A DNA stretch of 64,000 nt from Acrocarpospora macrocephala (GTDB taxonomy: Bacteria > Actinomycetota > Actinomycetes > Streptosporangiales > Streptosporangiaceae), in the NCBI RefSeq assembly GCF_009687865.1, contig NZ_BLAE01000015.1, positions 62,001-126,000 of the forward strand. The letters are read 5' to 3'. How positions within the stretch are numbered: position 1 is the first letter of the stretch; each line of letters begins with the position of its first letter. A model generated the notes under the pieces. It saw only the letters and a list, made by a program, of their open reading frames with translations, was not told the origin of the DNA and ran no database searches. A program made the translations under genes and the position numbers. Shown here in pieces: positions 43,020 through 51,912 of the stretch.

Positions 43020-44134
43020 CCGCCCGCTCCATCACCGTGGCGGACGTCCCGGCCCTGCTGGCGGGCGCGGAGTTCTTCTCGACCAGCGCCGCGGGCGAGG
43101 GGATCGAGTTCGCGGGCGTCTGGCTGGAGGACATCCTCGCGCACACCGGTCCGGTGGAGCTCGTCGCGGCCGACGATCTCGACCCGGACACGCCGTGCGC
43201 GGCGGTCGGCGCGATGGGTTCGACGGTCGCCATGGCCGAGTTGCCGCCCTCAGGGGACGAACCCGTGGTCCTCGCCCGCAGCCTGGCCGGCCGGTTCGGC
43301 GCCCCGCTGGGCGCGGTGATGCCGCTGAACGCGGCCAGCGTCAACGCGCTGCACCCCGTGGCCGCGGCCGCGGTCCTCGGGCTGCCGCTGATCGACTGCG
43401 ACGGCATGGGCCGGGTGTTCCCGCTGATCCACCAGACCACCTACGAGCTGGCGGGGGTGTCGCTGAGCCCGCTGGCCGTCGTCAGCGCCGGGCATGATTC
43501 GCTGCTGCTCGACACCGGCTCGGCCCGGGCCGAGCAGATCGCCAGGTCGATGGCGCAGGCGGCCGGCGGGTGGCTGCTGTGCGGGATGTATCCGGCCCGG
43601 GTGGCCCGATTGCGGGAGGCCGCGATCCACGGTTCCGTGAGCCGCGTGCTCGAGGTGGGCCGGGTGCTGTGCGAGCACGCCTCGGGCGACGACCGGTCAG
43701 GGCACGGGACCGCGCGGCACGAGCGGCTGCTCCGCGAGCTGACGGCGGCCACCGGAGCGGCGGTTCTGGGCGGCGGCCGGGTGGTGGAGATCGGCCCGTC
43801 GGTCCGGCAGGCGGGCACCGTCTATCCGGGCAACCCGGTGGGCATGGTGGTGCACGATCACGACAGCGGTCGCCTGATCCGGCTGGAGGCGCACAACGAG
43901 CTGGTGCTCGCCCTGTCCGACGGCGCGCTCGCCGCCGCCGTACCGGACCTGCTCTGCCTGCTGGACCGGAGCACGCTGCGGATGACCGGGCCGGAACGGC
44001 TGACCGCAGGGGATCAGGTGGACGTGCTCTGCGTGCCGGCCGCTCCCGTCTGGCACAGCGTCGCCGGGCTCGCCCTCGGCGGTCCTGGGGCTTTCGGATT
44101 CCCCCTGCGCCATCCCCGCGAAGAGGGCCGATGA
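43016..44134 (+). CDS. DUF917 protein (S-methyl-thiohydantoin desulfurase family)
   Basis: A 372-residue protein from a GTG overlapping the previous stop. The family pattern is clear: LLAGAEFFSTSAAGEG, GAMGSTVAMAELPPSGDEPV, LNAASVNALHPVAAAAVLGL, PLIDCDGMGRVFPLIHQTTY, then a C-terminal beta domain with GNPVGMVVHDHDSGRLIRLE. The DUF917 family has been linked to desulfuration of S-methyl thiohydantoins and otherwise sits next to hydantoinase genes. It may work on the compound imported by the ABC genes just upstream. Cytoplasmic. Confidence 0.88.
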   Translation: MTARSITVADVPALLAGAEFFSTSAAGEGIEFAGVWLEDILAHTGPVELVAADDLDPDTPCAAVGAMGSTVAMAELPPSGDEPVVLARSLAGRFGAPLGAVMPLNAASVNALHPVAAAAVLGLPLIDCDGMGRVFPLIHQTTYELAGVSLSPLAVVSAGHDSLLLDTGSARAEQIARSMAQAAGGWLLCGMYPARVARLREAAIHGSVSRVLEVGRVLCEHASGDDRSGHGTARHERLLRELTAATGAAVLGGGRVVEIGPSVRQAGTVYPGNPVGMVVHDHDSGRLIRLEAHNELVLALSDGALAAAVPDLLCLLDRSTLRMTGPERLTAGDQVDVLCVPAAPVWHSVAGLALGGPGAFGFPLRHPREEGR

Positions 44135-45642
44135 AGCGCGCCGGCCGTCCCGCGGAACAGCTGACCGTGGACGAGCTCGTCAGGTACGGCCCGCTCGGCC
44201 ACGCGGAGATGCTGGTCGGGGAGAACCTGGCCCGGCCGGTGTCGCGGGTGGCGCTGGTCTCCGACCTGGACCAGGTCCGCCGCTGCGGGCCCGGCACCGC
44301 GGTGGTGCTCACGGGCGGGCTCGCGCTCGGGGCTTGGGCGGTCGAGTCGGCGCTCCGCCTGGCCTGGGAGCGCAGCGCCGCCTGCCTGGTGTGTCCTGCC
44401 GTCACCGGACTGACCCAGGCCTCCGCCCAGCTCGCCCGGCGGATGCGGCTTCCCGTCTTCGTCGTGACCGGGGACACGGCCGCCTGCGCGCTGGAACTGG
44501 CCGCGGCGATCGCCAGCCCCGAGGCGGCCCGGGCCCGGCTGGCGGCGCGCTGCGCGGAGCTCTTCGCCGAGCGGAGCAACGTCCGCGGCATCGTCGGGGT
44601 GATCAATTCGGAGGTTCCCGGGGTGCTGGTCGCGCTGGTCGCTCCGGACGGTCATGTGCTCGCCGGGCAGGCCTCCGCCGACCGGGCCGAGCATCGGATC
44701 CGGGTGGACGTGCCGGGCCCGGACGGCCGTCGCTGGGCCGAGCTGGTGGCGGCCGTGGCCGGCCCGCCGTCGCCGACCTGGGGCGAGACCGTGCGGCTCA
44801 TCCTCCGGCTGGCCCGGGCGCCGCTGGCCGCCTCGGTGGCCAGGGAACGGGTCGACGCGGTGCACGACGCCGAGCGCGGCCGGGTGGCCCTGATCGCCCT
44901 CTTCGCGGCGGCCAGGGCAGCTGCCGAGCCGGCCGGTCAGGACAGTCCGGGCAACGGCGGCCGGTCCATGCCCGAGGAGGTGCTCGGGTGGCGTGTCGAG
45001 GGACGTCACGTGGCGGTCTTCCTGCGGTCGGACACCACGCTCGACAGCGTGACCGCCAGCCCTGGCGTGGTTTCCGCCTGGCAGGAAGCCGTCCAGGAGC
45101 TGCCTCTGGTGCCCTGGGACCGGGGCTGGGCGAGCTGGTGGACAGGCGACGACATCACCGTGGAGCAGGTGGTGGGGACGCTGCGGCGCAACCTGGCGCG
45201 GATGCGCTCGCCCATCCCGCTGAGCGGTGGCGTCGGCCGGGTCGCGGCGGGAGCCGAGGGACTGCGGGAGTCGTTGTCCCAGGCCGTGCTGGCGGCCGGG
45301 GTCACGGTCAGGGACGGCCACGGGACGGTGCGCTCCTTTGACGAGCTCGGCTATCGGGTGCTGCTCGCCTCGCTGTCGCAGCCGGAGCTGGCCGACTCCG
45401 CCCGGGTGGTGCTCGCCGACCTGCTCTCCGCGCCGGACGGGCCGGTGCTGGTGACCACGCTGGCCGCGCTGCTCGACTGCTCGGGCTCGACCAGCCAGGC
45501 CGCCGCCCAGCTCGGCGTGCATCGCAACACGGTGCTCGGCCGGGTGGAGCGAATCCGGGCGCGCGGCGTCGACCTGGACCGCCCCGACCAGCGGCTCGCC
45601 CTGCACCTGGCGTGCTACGCCCTGCTCCCCGAGCTGAGCTGA
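44131..45642 (+). CDS. PucR-type transcriptional regulator
   Basis: A 503-residue activator starting with ATGA overlap. The N-terminal PucR domain includes VSRVALVSDLDQVRRCGPGT and SAACLVCPAVTGLTQASAQL. The C-terminal helix-turn-helix (HTH_30) lies at TTLAALLDCSGSTSQAAAQL, then GVHRNTVLGRVERI. PucR regulators control purine/allantoin and related nitrogen-ring catabolism in response to pathway intermediates. Being the last gene of the ABC-HyuA-DUF917 operon, it probably controls this operon and perhaps the convergent hyuAB genes. A hairpin follows the stop. Confidence 0.9.
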   Translation: MKRAGRPAEQLTVDELVRYGPLGHAEMLVGENLARPVSRVALVSDLDQVRRCGPGTAVVLTGGLALGAWAVESALRLAWERSAACLVCPAVTGLTQASAQLARRMRLPVFVVTGDTAACALELAAAIASPEAARARLAARCAELFAERSNVRGIVGVINSEVPGVLVALVAPDGHVLAGQASADRAEHRIRVDVPGPDGRRWAELVAAVAGPPSPTWGETVRLILRLARAPLAASVARERVDAVHDAERGRVALIALFAAARAAAEPAGQDSPGNGGRSMPEEVLGWRVEGRHVAVFLRSDTTLDSVTASPGVVSAWQEAVQELPLVPWDRGWASWWTGDDITVEQVVGTLRRNLARMRSPIPLSGGVGRVAAGAEGLRESLSQAVLAAGVTVRDGHGTVRSFDELGYRVLLASLSQPELADSARVVLADLLSAPDGPVLVTTLAALLDCSGSTSQAAAQLGVHRNTVLGRVERIRARGVDLDRPDQRLALHLACYALLPELS

Positions 45643-45669
45643 CCCGGTACGGCGGCAGCCGTACCGGGT
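45642..45669. terminator. Bidirectional stem-loop between convergent genes
   Basis: ACCCGGTACGGC-GGCA-GCCGTACCGGGT, a perfect 12-bp stem with a 4-base loop starting at the pucR stop. It lies 10 bp from the hyuB stop, so it can end transcription in both directions, though it lacks a T-tract. Confidence 0.75.
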
Positions 45670-45679
45670 GCGCGATGGC

Positions 45680-47356
45680 TCAGGCGGGCGCCGGGTAGAG
45701 CTCGGCCGCGCGGGCGGCGGAGACGTGGCCGTCGAGCACGTCCACCCGGACCGCGCCGGGGTCGCGCTCGGCCGGGTCGCCGAAGCCACCGCCGCCACCG
45801 GTCATGCAGCGGATCACATCGCCGGCGGCCAGGCGCAGGCCGTTGCACTTGAGGATGCGCCGCTCGTCGGGACGGCCCGGGTTGAGGACGATCTCCGGTG
45901 GGATCGCGTCGTGCCCGCCGAACAGGCCCCACGCGGGGGTGAACGACCGCTCGAACCAGAGCGACACCGTGCAGTCGTGCAGCGCCGTGTACTCGCGGAG
46001 CACGCCGTTCCCGCCGCGGAAGCGGCCGGCGCCGCCGGAGTCGGGCCGGATCTCGTACCGGCTGATCCGGAACGGGTAGCGGGTCTCGAACACCTCGATC
46101 GGGATGTCCTTGAGCGAGCCGTTCACGTTGTTGATCAGAGCGGTCTCGCCGTCCGATCCGTCCCAGGCGCCCCAGCCGCCGAGGGTGGCCTCCAGGCTGA
46201 CGTAGTCGCGCCTGGTCCGCGGATCGGTTCCGGCCAGCAGCACGATCATGGAGTCGCCGTGGCTCGCGCCGGCCACCTTGTCCGGCATCGCCGGGGCGAG
46301 CGCCCTGGCCACCATGTCGATGAGCAGCCCGAGGTGGGAGAAGTACCACTGGCAGGCGGCCGGGGCCACCGCGCCGAACACCGACCCCTCGCGCACCTGG
46401 ACCGTCATCGGGCGGAACGAGCCCCCGTTGCCGGGCACGTCCGGGCTGACGAGCAACTTGTAGCCGACCCGGCACGCCGACACCGTCTGGGAGGTGCCGC
46501 AGTTGATCGGCCCGGTCGCCTGGTCGGCCGACTTCGTGACGTCGAAGTCGATGTCGGAACCGCTGACCGTGATGGTGAGCCTGACCGGGATGCGGGTGTC
46601 CAGGTCGATCCCGTCGTTGTCGAGGAAGCCCTCCGCGGCGTACACCCCGTCCGGGATGGCGGCGATGACCTCCCGCTCCAGCGCCTCGGTCTGAGCGAAG
46701 ATCTCGTCACGGGCGGCCCGCAGCGTGTCGAGGCCGAAGCGCCGGACGAGCTCCTCCAGGCGCGCCTGCCCCATCTTGATGGTGGCGATCATCGCGTGCA
46801 TGTCGCCACTGGTCTGGTAGGGAAAGCGCACATTCGTGGCGATCGTGCTCATCACCCCGGGGACGTCGCGGCCCCCCTCGACCAGCTTCTGCGGACCCAG
46901 CCGGAGGCCCTCCTGGTAGATGTTCACCGAGTCCATGGACCCGCCGGGGTCCTTGGAGCCCACGTCGATCCAGTGGGCCCGGGTGGCGGTGAAGCCGACC
47001 AGCTCCGCGTCGACGAAGACCGGACCGAAGATGGTGACGTCGTTGAGGTGGGTGCCGCCGAGATAGCTGTCGTTGAGTATCCAGACGTCGCCCGGCTGCC
47101 ACGCCTCCCGGCCGAACTGCTCTTCGGTGGCCTTCGTGCAGGTCTCCAGGTTGCCCAGGAAGATCGGCAGACCGGCGGACTGGCCCAGCACCTGATGCTG
47201 GTCGTCCAGGAGCGCGACGACGCAGTCGCCGCACTCGTAGATGATCGGGGTGTAGGCCGATCTGATCAGGGTGGCGTTCATGTCGTCGGCGGCCGCGGAG
47301 AGCGCGTTGCGGATGATCTCCACGACGACCGGGTCGACGGTCCTGGCTTCGGTCAC
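45680..47356 (-). CDS. hyuB: Hydantoinase B/oxoprolinase family protein
   Basis: About 558 residues from a GTG at 47356 with AGGAG six bases upstream; a GTG at 47377 that overlaps the hyuA stop is the alternative. Family features: DPVVVEIIRNALSAAADDMN, SAYTPIIYECGDCVVALLD, GDVWILNDSYLGGTHLNDVT, then VFVDAELVGFTATRAHWIDV and the C-terminal RYEIRPDSGGAGRFRGGNG and GGGGGFGDP. HyuB combines with HyuA into an ATP-dependent enzyme that opens N-methylhydantoin, 5-oxoproline-type rings or carboxylates ketones. Substrate undetermined. Confidence 0.92.
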   Translation of the reverse strand: MTEARTVDPVVVEIIRNALSAAADDMNATLIRSAYTPIIYECGDCVVALLDDQHQVLGQSAGLPIFLGNLETCTKATEEQFGREAWQPGDVWILNDSYLGGTHLNDVTIFGPVFVDAELVGFTATRAHWIDVGSKDPGGSMDSVNIYQEGLRLGPQKLVEGGRDVPGVMSTIATNVRFPYQTSGDMHAMIATIKMGQARLEELVRRFGLDTLRAARDEIFAQTEALEREVIAAIPDGVYAAEGFLDNDGIDLDTRIPVRLTITVSGSDIDFDVTKSADQATGPINCGTSQTVSACRVGYKLLVSPDVPGNGGSFRPMTVQVREGSVFGAVAPAACQWYFSHLGLLIDMVARALAPAMPDKVAGASHGDSMIVLLAGTDPRTRRDYVSLEATLGGWGAWDGSDGETALINNVNGSLKDIPIEVFETRYPFRISRYEIRPDSGGAGRFRGGNGVLREYTALHDCTVSLWFERSFTPAWGLFGGHDAIPPEIVLNPGRPDERRILKCNGLRLAAGDVIRCMTGGGGGFGDPAERDPGAVRVDVLDGHVSAARAAELYPAPA

Positions 47357-47373
47357 GACTGCTCCTGTCTCAC

Positions 47374-49431
47374 TCACAGCGTCCCGCCCGCGGCCGGTAC
47401 GGCGCGGACCACGAGGGAGCCGATGGGGTCCACCGACACCGAGAAGCCGGGCGGGACCACGGTGGTGGCGGTGCTCTCCACGATGATCGCCGGGCCCTCG
47501 AAGGCATGCCCGGCCGCGAGCTCCTCGCGGCGGACCAGCGGCGTCGGGCGGCGCACGCCGTCGAACACGACCTCGCGCACCTCGTGCGGGAACTCCGTCC
47601 CGACGGCACGCTCGACCCGCTCGGCGGCGCCCCGGCCGAGGTCGCCGAACGCGGTGGCGCGCAACGTGACGAACTCGATCGGCGCGCCGAGGTTCGCGTG
47701 GCCGTACCGCGAATGGTGCTGCTGCCCGAACCGCTTGGCGATGATCTCCACGAAGTCGTCCCTGGCCGGCTCGCCCGCGTCGAGGAGCGGCACGGTCAGG
47801 GTGTACTCCTGGGCGGCGTAACGGATGTCGACCGCGTGCTCCACCCGGCGGTTCTCCTCGGGGACGCCCTCGTCGGCCAGCGAGGTCCGGGCGGCGTCCG
47901 CCATCGCCGCGAGCCTGGCGGCCATGTCGGCGGTGTCCAGGTCGGCGTCGAGGGAGAAGTAGGTGTCGGAGAAGTCCTTGCGGATGTCGGTCTGCAGCAT
48001 GCCCCACGCGGAGAACGCGCCAGGGAAGCGCGGCACCACGATCTCGGAGATGCCGAGTTCCTGAGCGAGGAAGACCGCGTGCATCGGACCGGCCCCGCCG
48101 AACGCGACGAGGGTGAACTCGCGCGGCTCGATGCCCCGCGAGACGGTGATGGTCCTGATGGCCTGGGCCATCTTCGCGTTCGCCACATCGCAGACGCCTT
48201 CGGCCATCGCCACGGTGTCCAGGCCGAGCCCCTCGGCCAGGCCTGCGAGCGCGGTCCTCGCCGCGCCGGTGTCCAGCGTCAGCGAGCCACCGGCGAACCA
48301 CTCCGGGTCGATGCGGCCCAGGACGAGGTTGGCGTCCGTCACCGTCGGCTCGGTACCGCCGCGGCGGTAACTGGCGGGGCCCGGGTTCGCGCCCGCGGAC
48401 CGGGGGCCGACCCGCAGGCCGCCCGCCTCCAGCCACGCGACCGAACCGCCACCGGCGCCGATCGTGTGGATGTTCACGACGCTCATCAGCATCGGCAGGC
48501 CCTCGATCTTGGCCTCCGGTGAGATGTCCGGCTGCCCGTCGATGACCAGCGACACGTCGAAGGAGGTGCCGCCCATGTCCACGCAGATGAGGTTCGGCCG
48601 GCCGATCGCGCGGGCCAGTTCGACCCCGCCCATGGTGCCGCCGACTGGGCCGGACAGCAGGGTCTGCAGGGGACGGCGGCGGGCCGACTCGGCGGTGAGG
48701 ATGCCCCCGGACGACTGCATGACGTGCAGCGGCACGGCGAGGCCCCGCTCCGTCAGGTTCGTCTCCAGCCGCTCCAGGTAGCGCCGCACCACCGGCCCGG
48801 TGTACGCCTCGACGACCGCCGACGAGGTGCGCTCGTACTCCCGCCACTCCTTGGCGGCCTCGTGCGAGAGCGAGATCGTGAGAGCCTCGCCGAGCTCCTC
48901 GAACAGGATCTCGCGGGTGCGCAGCTCGTGGGCCGGGTCGAGGTAGCTGAAGAGATAGGCGACGGCGATCGCGCCGAACCCGCCGTCGCGGTAGCGCTGG
49001 GCGGCCTGCCGCACGGCCTGCTCGTCCAGCGGCGCGAGCTCGGCCCCCGCGGCGTCGAACCGGCCACCGATCTCGATGATGTCGCGCAGCGGGACCAGCG
49101 GTTCCGGCTTGCGGAAGTGCAGGTCGTACAGGCGGGTGCGGGGACCTCGGGCGATGTGGTAAGTGTCCCCGGAACCCGCGGAGGACAGCAGCAGCACCTT
49201 CACGCCGCGCCGCTCCAGGAAGGCGTTGAGCCCCTGCGTGGTGCCGTGCACCGTGAACGAGATGTCGCCTGGGGAGTCCACCAGGGACGCGAGCGCGGTC
49301 AGCACACCCTTGGTCAGGTCCTCCGGCGTCGTGGACGACTTGCCGACCTCGTACCGGCCGGTGGCTTCGTCGTAGCCGATGACGTCGGTGAATGTGCCGC
49401 CGATGTCCATGGAGACCCGGATTCGGCTCAT
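47374..49431 (-). CDS. hyuA: Hydantoinase A/oxoprolinase family protein
   Basis: A 685-residue ATPase subunit from the ATG at 49431, with AGGAG upstream. The N-terminal phosphate motif is VSMDIGGTFTDVIGYDEATG, followed by FTVHGTTQGLNAFLERRGVK, LLSGPVGGTMGGVELARAIG, CVDMGGTSFDVSLV and VNIHTIGAGGGSVAW. The C-terminal half has REFTLVAFGGAGPMHAVFLA. This is a complete hydantoinase/oxoprolinase A chain, unlike the short protein at 41667. Encoded just before hyuB, with which it should form a complex. It is divergent from the aminopeptidase gene at 49592, with 160 bp between. Confidence 0.93.
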   Translation of the reverse strand: MSRIRVSMDIGGTFTDVIGYDEATGRYEVGKSSTTPEDLTKGVLTALASLVDSPGDISFTVHGTTQGLNAFLERRGVKVLLLSSAGSGDTYHIARGPRTRLYDLHFRKPEPLVPLRDIIEIGGRFDAAGAELAPLDEQAVRQAAQRYRDGGFGAIAVAYLFSYLDPAHELRTREILFEELGEALTISLSHEAAKEWREYERTSSAVVEAYTGPVVRRYLERLETNLTERGLAVPLHVMQSSGGILTAESARRRPLQTLLSGPVGGTMGGVELARAIGRPNLICVDMGGTSFDVSLVIDGQPDISPEAKIEGLPMLMSVVNIHTIGAGGGSVAWLEAGGLRVGPRSAGANPGPASYRRGGTEPTVTDANLVLGRIDPEWFAGGSLTLDTGAARTALAGLAEGLGLDTVAMAEGVCDVANAKMAQAIRTITVSRGIEPREFTLVAFGGAGPMHAVFLAQELGISEIVVPRFPGAFSAWGMLQTDIRKDFSDTYFSLDADLDTADMAARLAAMADAARTSLADEGVPEENRRVEHAVDIRYAAQEYTLTVPLLDAGEPARDDFVEIIAKRFGQQHHSRYGHANLGAPIEFVTLRATAFGDLGRGAAERVERAVGTEFPHEVREVVFDGVRRPTPLVRREELAAGHAFEGPAIIVESTATTVVPPGFSVSVDPIGSLVVRAVPAAGGTL

Positions 49432-49591
49432 CAACGAGCTCCTCTCTGCAAGGTGTAGCGGTGACCGTAGTTCCCGCGAAGCCGCCCGCGATGTGCGCAG
49501 CGTCCACCAGGTCGGCGGGTCACCGTGCTGGACGCCCTGCGGAGCCTGGGCGTACGGCGGGAGACTGGCCCGTAACACGGGGAGGTGGGCG

Positions 49592-50974
49592 ATGGACGTC
49601 GTGATCGGGCCCGGCCGGGCGGACGTGCCAGAGGTGCGCGGGGTGTTCACCGAAGAGGTGGAGAGCCTGCGCGCGGCGGGTCTGCTGGCGTGGACGGGGT
49701 TCACGGCCGAGCCCGGTTCCACCGCGACGGTCCACGACGGCGGCCCGGTGCTGCTGGCCGGGCTCGGGCCGCGGGACGGCTGCGACGCCGAACGGCTGCG
49801 CACGGCCTCGGCGGCCTCGGCCGGCCTGCTGTCCGGCGACGCGGTACGGGTCGATCTGGCCGGCCGCGCCGCCGCCCGGCTCGGCGCCGGCGAGGCCGTC
49901 CGCGCGGTCGTCGCCGGTCTGGCGCTCGCGGCCGGGCGCCCGATCGGCGTGACGCTCACCGGGCTGGCCCAACCCGAGGGCGATCCCATCACGGCGGGAC
50001 TGCTCGACGCGGAGGCCGTACTGCTGGCACGGGACCTGACCAACCGCCCGCCGAGCGAACTCGTGCCCGCGGACCTCGCCGCCGCGGCGCGGGACATCGC
50101 CGCGGAAAACGGGCTGGCCGCCCACGTCCTGGACGAGCGGGACCTGCGCGAACTCGGCATGGGCGCGTTGCTCGGCATGGGCGCGGGATCGCCGCACCCG
50201 CCGCGCCTGGTGGACCTCCGCTATGAGCCCCCGGGCGCCCGGCGCAGCATCGCGCTGGTGGGCAAGGGCATCACCTTCGACTCCGGCGGCCTGTCACTCA
50301 AGTCGCCGGCGGCGATGATGAACATGCGGTCCGACATGGCGGGCGCGGCGGTCGTGCTCGCCGTGATGTCGGTGCTGGCCAGGCGCGGGCTCCCGGTCGC
50401 GGTCCGTGGCCTGCTCCCGCTCGCGGAGAACATGATCGGCCCGAACGGCGTCCGCCCGGGCGACGTGCTGCGCGCCTGTGACGGCCGGCGGATCCAGGTG
50501 CTCGACACCGACTTCGAGGGCCGGGTGGTGCTGGCCGACGCGCTCGCCCTGGCCGCGCGGGAGCGCCCGGACGCCATCGTGGACATCGCCACGCTGACCT
50601 ACCAGGTGGTGGCGGCGCTCGGACCTGACATCGGCGGGGTGCTCGGCCGCGACCGCGAGCTCACCCGGCGGGTGCTCGGGGCGGGCGCTCTGGCCGGCGA
50701 GCCGCTGTGGGCGCTGCCCTGGGCGCGGCGCTATCGGCACCAGATCACATCCGGCTACGCGGACGTACGGAACTTCCCCGAGACCGATACGGGACGCGCC
50801 ATCACGGCCGCCCTGCTGCTCGGCGAGTTCGTCCCTGAGGAGATCCCGTTCGCTCATCTGGACATCACCGGACCGGCCTGGCGCGGTCCCGCCTCCGGCC
50901 ATGGTGCGACCGGTTTCGGGGTGCTCACCCTCGGCCGGCTGCTGGAGTCCCTGGCCGTACAGGAGTTCGCGTGA
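49592..50974 (+). CDS. M17-family leucyl aminopeptidase
   Basis: A 460-residue metallo-aminopeptidase from the ATG at 49592, behind GGGGAGGTG; the long upstream in-frame extension overlaps the divergent promoter. The N-terminal domain is loose. The catalytic part has LVGKGITFDSGGLSLKS and NMRSDMAGAAVVLAVM with metal-binding Lys and Asp, then VLDTDFEGRVVLADALALA (usual NTDAEGR; the Asn is Asp here) and PWARRYRHQITSGYADVRN. It removes N-terminal residues from peptides or hydrolyses amino-acid amides. Here it may process the product of ring opening. Followed by an overlapping cyclodeaminase-like gene. Confidence 0.9.
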   Translation: MDVVIGPGRADVPEVRGVFTEEVESLRAAGLLAWTGFTAEPGSTATVHDGGPVLLAGLGPRDGCDAERLRTASAASAGLLSGDAVRVDLAGRAAARLGAGEAVRAVVAGLALAAGRPIGVTLTGLAQPEGDPITAGLLDAEAVLLARDLTNRPPSELVPADLAAAARDIAAENGLAAHVLDERDLRELGMGALLGMGAGSPHPPRLVDLRYEPPGARRSIALVGKGITFDSGGLSLKSPAAMMNMRSDMAGAAVVLAVMSVLARRGLPVAVRGLLPLAENMIGPNGVRPGDVLRACDGRRIQVLDTDFEGRVVLADALALAARERPDAIVDIATLTYQVVAALGPDIGGVLGRDRELTRRVLGAGALAGEPLWALPWARRYRHQITSGYADVRNFPETDTGRAITAALLLGEFVPEEIPFAHLDITGPAWRGPASGHGATGFGVLTLGRLLESLAVQEFA

Positions 50975-51906
50975 CGGCGCCGCCGCCGTACGTGACGGGT
51001 GAGCAGATTCGGCGGGTGCTGCCGATGGAGCATGCGGTGATGGCGCTCGAGCAGGCCTTCCGCGCCGAGGCGGGCCGGTCGGACCCGCTCCGCACGGCCG
51101 TTCCGTGGAGCCGCGGCGAGTTGCTGGTGATGCCCAGCGAGCACGGCGAGTGGGCGGGCGCCAAGCTGGTCACCGTCGCCCCCGGCAACCTCGCCCGCGG
51201 GCTGGACCGGATCAACGGCGTGTACGTGCTGTTCGAGGCCGCGACCCTCGTCCCCCGGCTGGTTCTGGACGCGGCCGGACTGACCACGCTGCGGACCGCC
51301 GCGGTCAGCGCGCTCGCCACCCGCTACCTGGCCCGCACCGACGCCAGGACCCTGGTGGTCTTCGGGACAGGACCGCAGGCCCGAGCGCACGTGCGGGCCA
51401 TGCTCGGCGTCCGGCAACTGGCCGAGGTGCGCATCGTCTCCCGGGACCCCGAGCGGGCCGGGAGACTGGCCGCCGAACTCGCCGTGGCGCACGGGCTGCC
51501 GGTCATCGCCGGCACCCCGGCCGACGTGGCGGCGGCCGACATCGTCTGCACCTGCACGGATTCGTCCTCCCCCGTGTTCGACGGCCACCTCCTGTCCGAC
51601 ACGGCACACGTCAACGCCATCGGCAGTCACCGCCCGGAGGCTCGCGAGGTCGACGACGAGACCGTACGGCGGGCCTTCGTGGTGACCGAACACGCGGGCG
51701 CGGCCCGCCGGGAGGCCGGTGACCTGATCCTGGCGGTGAAATCCGGCGCCGCGGACGAGTCCGTCTTCCAGGCCGACCTCCACCACATCGTCACCGAACC
51801 GTGGAGCCGCCCGCACGGCCCCACGCTCTTCAAGTCGGTCGGCCTCGCCGTGGAGGACCTCGTCGTCGCCGCCGAGATCGCCGCCAAGGTGCTCGCGAGT
51901 CCCTGA
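50971..51906 (+). CDS. Ornithine cyclodeaminase/mu-crystallin family protein
   Basis: A 311-residue NAD(P)-dependent protein from a GTG overlapping the aminopeptidase stop. Rossmann motif VVFGTGPQARAHVRAML, then VRIVSRDPERAGRLAAELAV, DIVCTCTDSSSPVFDG and INAIGSHRPEAREVD. The N-terminal dimer part has VMPSEHGEWAGAKLVTVAPG. The family includes ornithine cyclodeaminase, ketimine reductases and alanine dehydrogenases. Coupled to an aminopeptidase beside hyuAB, it would fit handling of the amino acid or imine produced. The precise substrate is not evident. Confidence 0.9.
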   Translation: MTAPPPYVTGEQIRRVLPMEHAVMALEQAFRAEAGRSDPLRTAVPWSRGELLVMPSEHGEWAGAKLVTVAPGNLARGLDRINGVYVLFEAATLVPRLVLDAAGLTTLRTAAVSALATRYLARTDARTLVVFGTGPQARAHVRAMLGVRQLAEVRIVSRDPERAGRLAAELAVAHGLPVIAGTPADVAAADIVCTCTDSSSPVFDGHLLSDTAHVNAIGSHRPEAREVDDETVRRAFVVTEHAGAARREAGDLILAVKSGAADESVFQADLHHIVTEPWSRPHGPTLFKSVGLAVEDLVVAAEIAAKVLASP

Positions 51907-51912
51907 CCCTGG

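Noticed and set aside
45680-49507. A single 1275-codon frame covering hyuB and running on opposite hyuA
   Set aside because: Only its C-terminal part is HyuB; the remainder is a wrong-frame reading of hyuA, which has its own frame and ribosome site.
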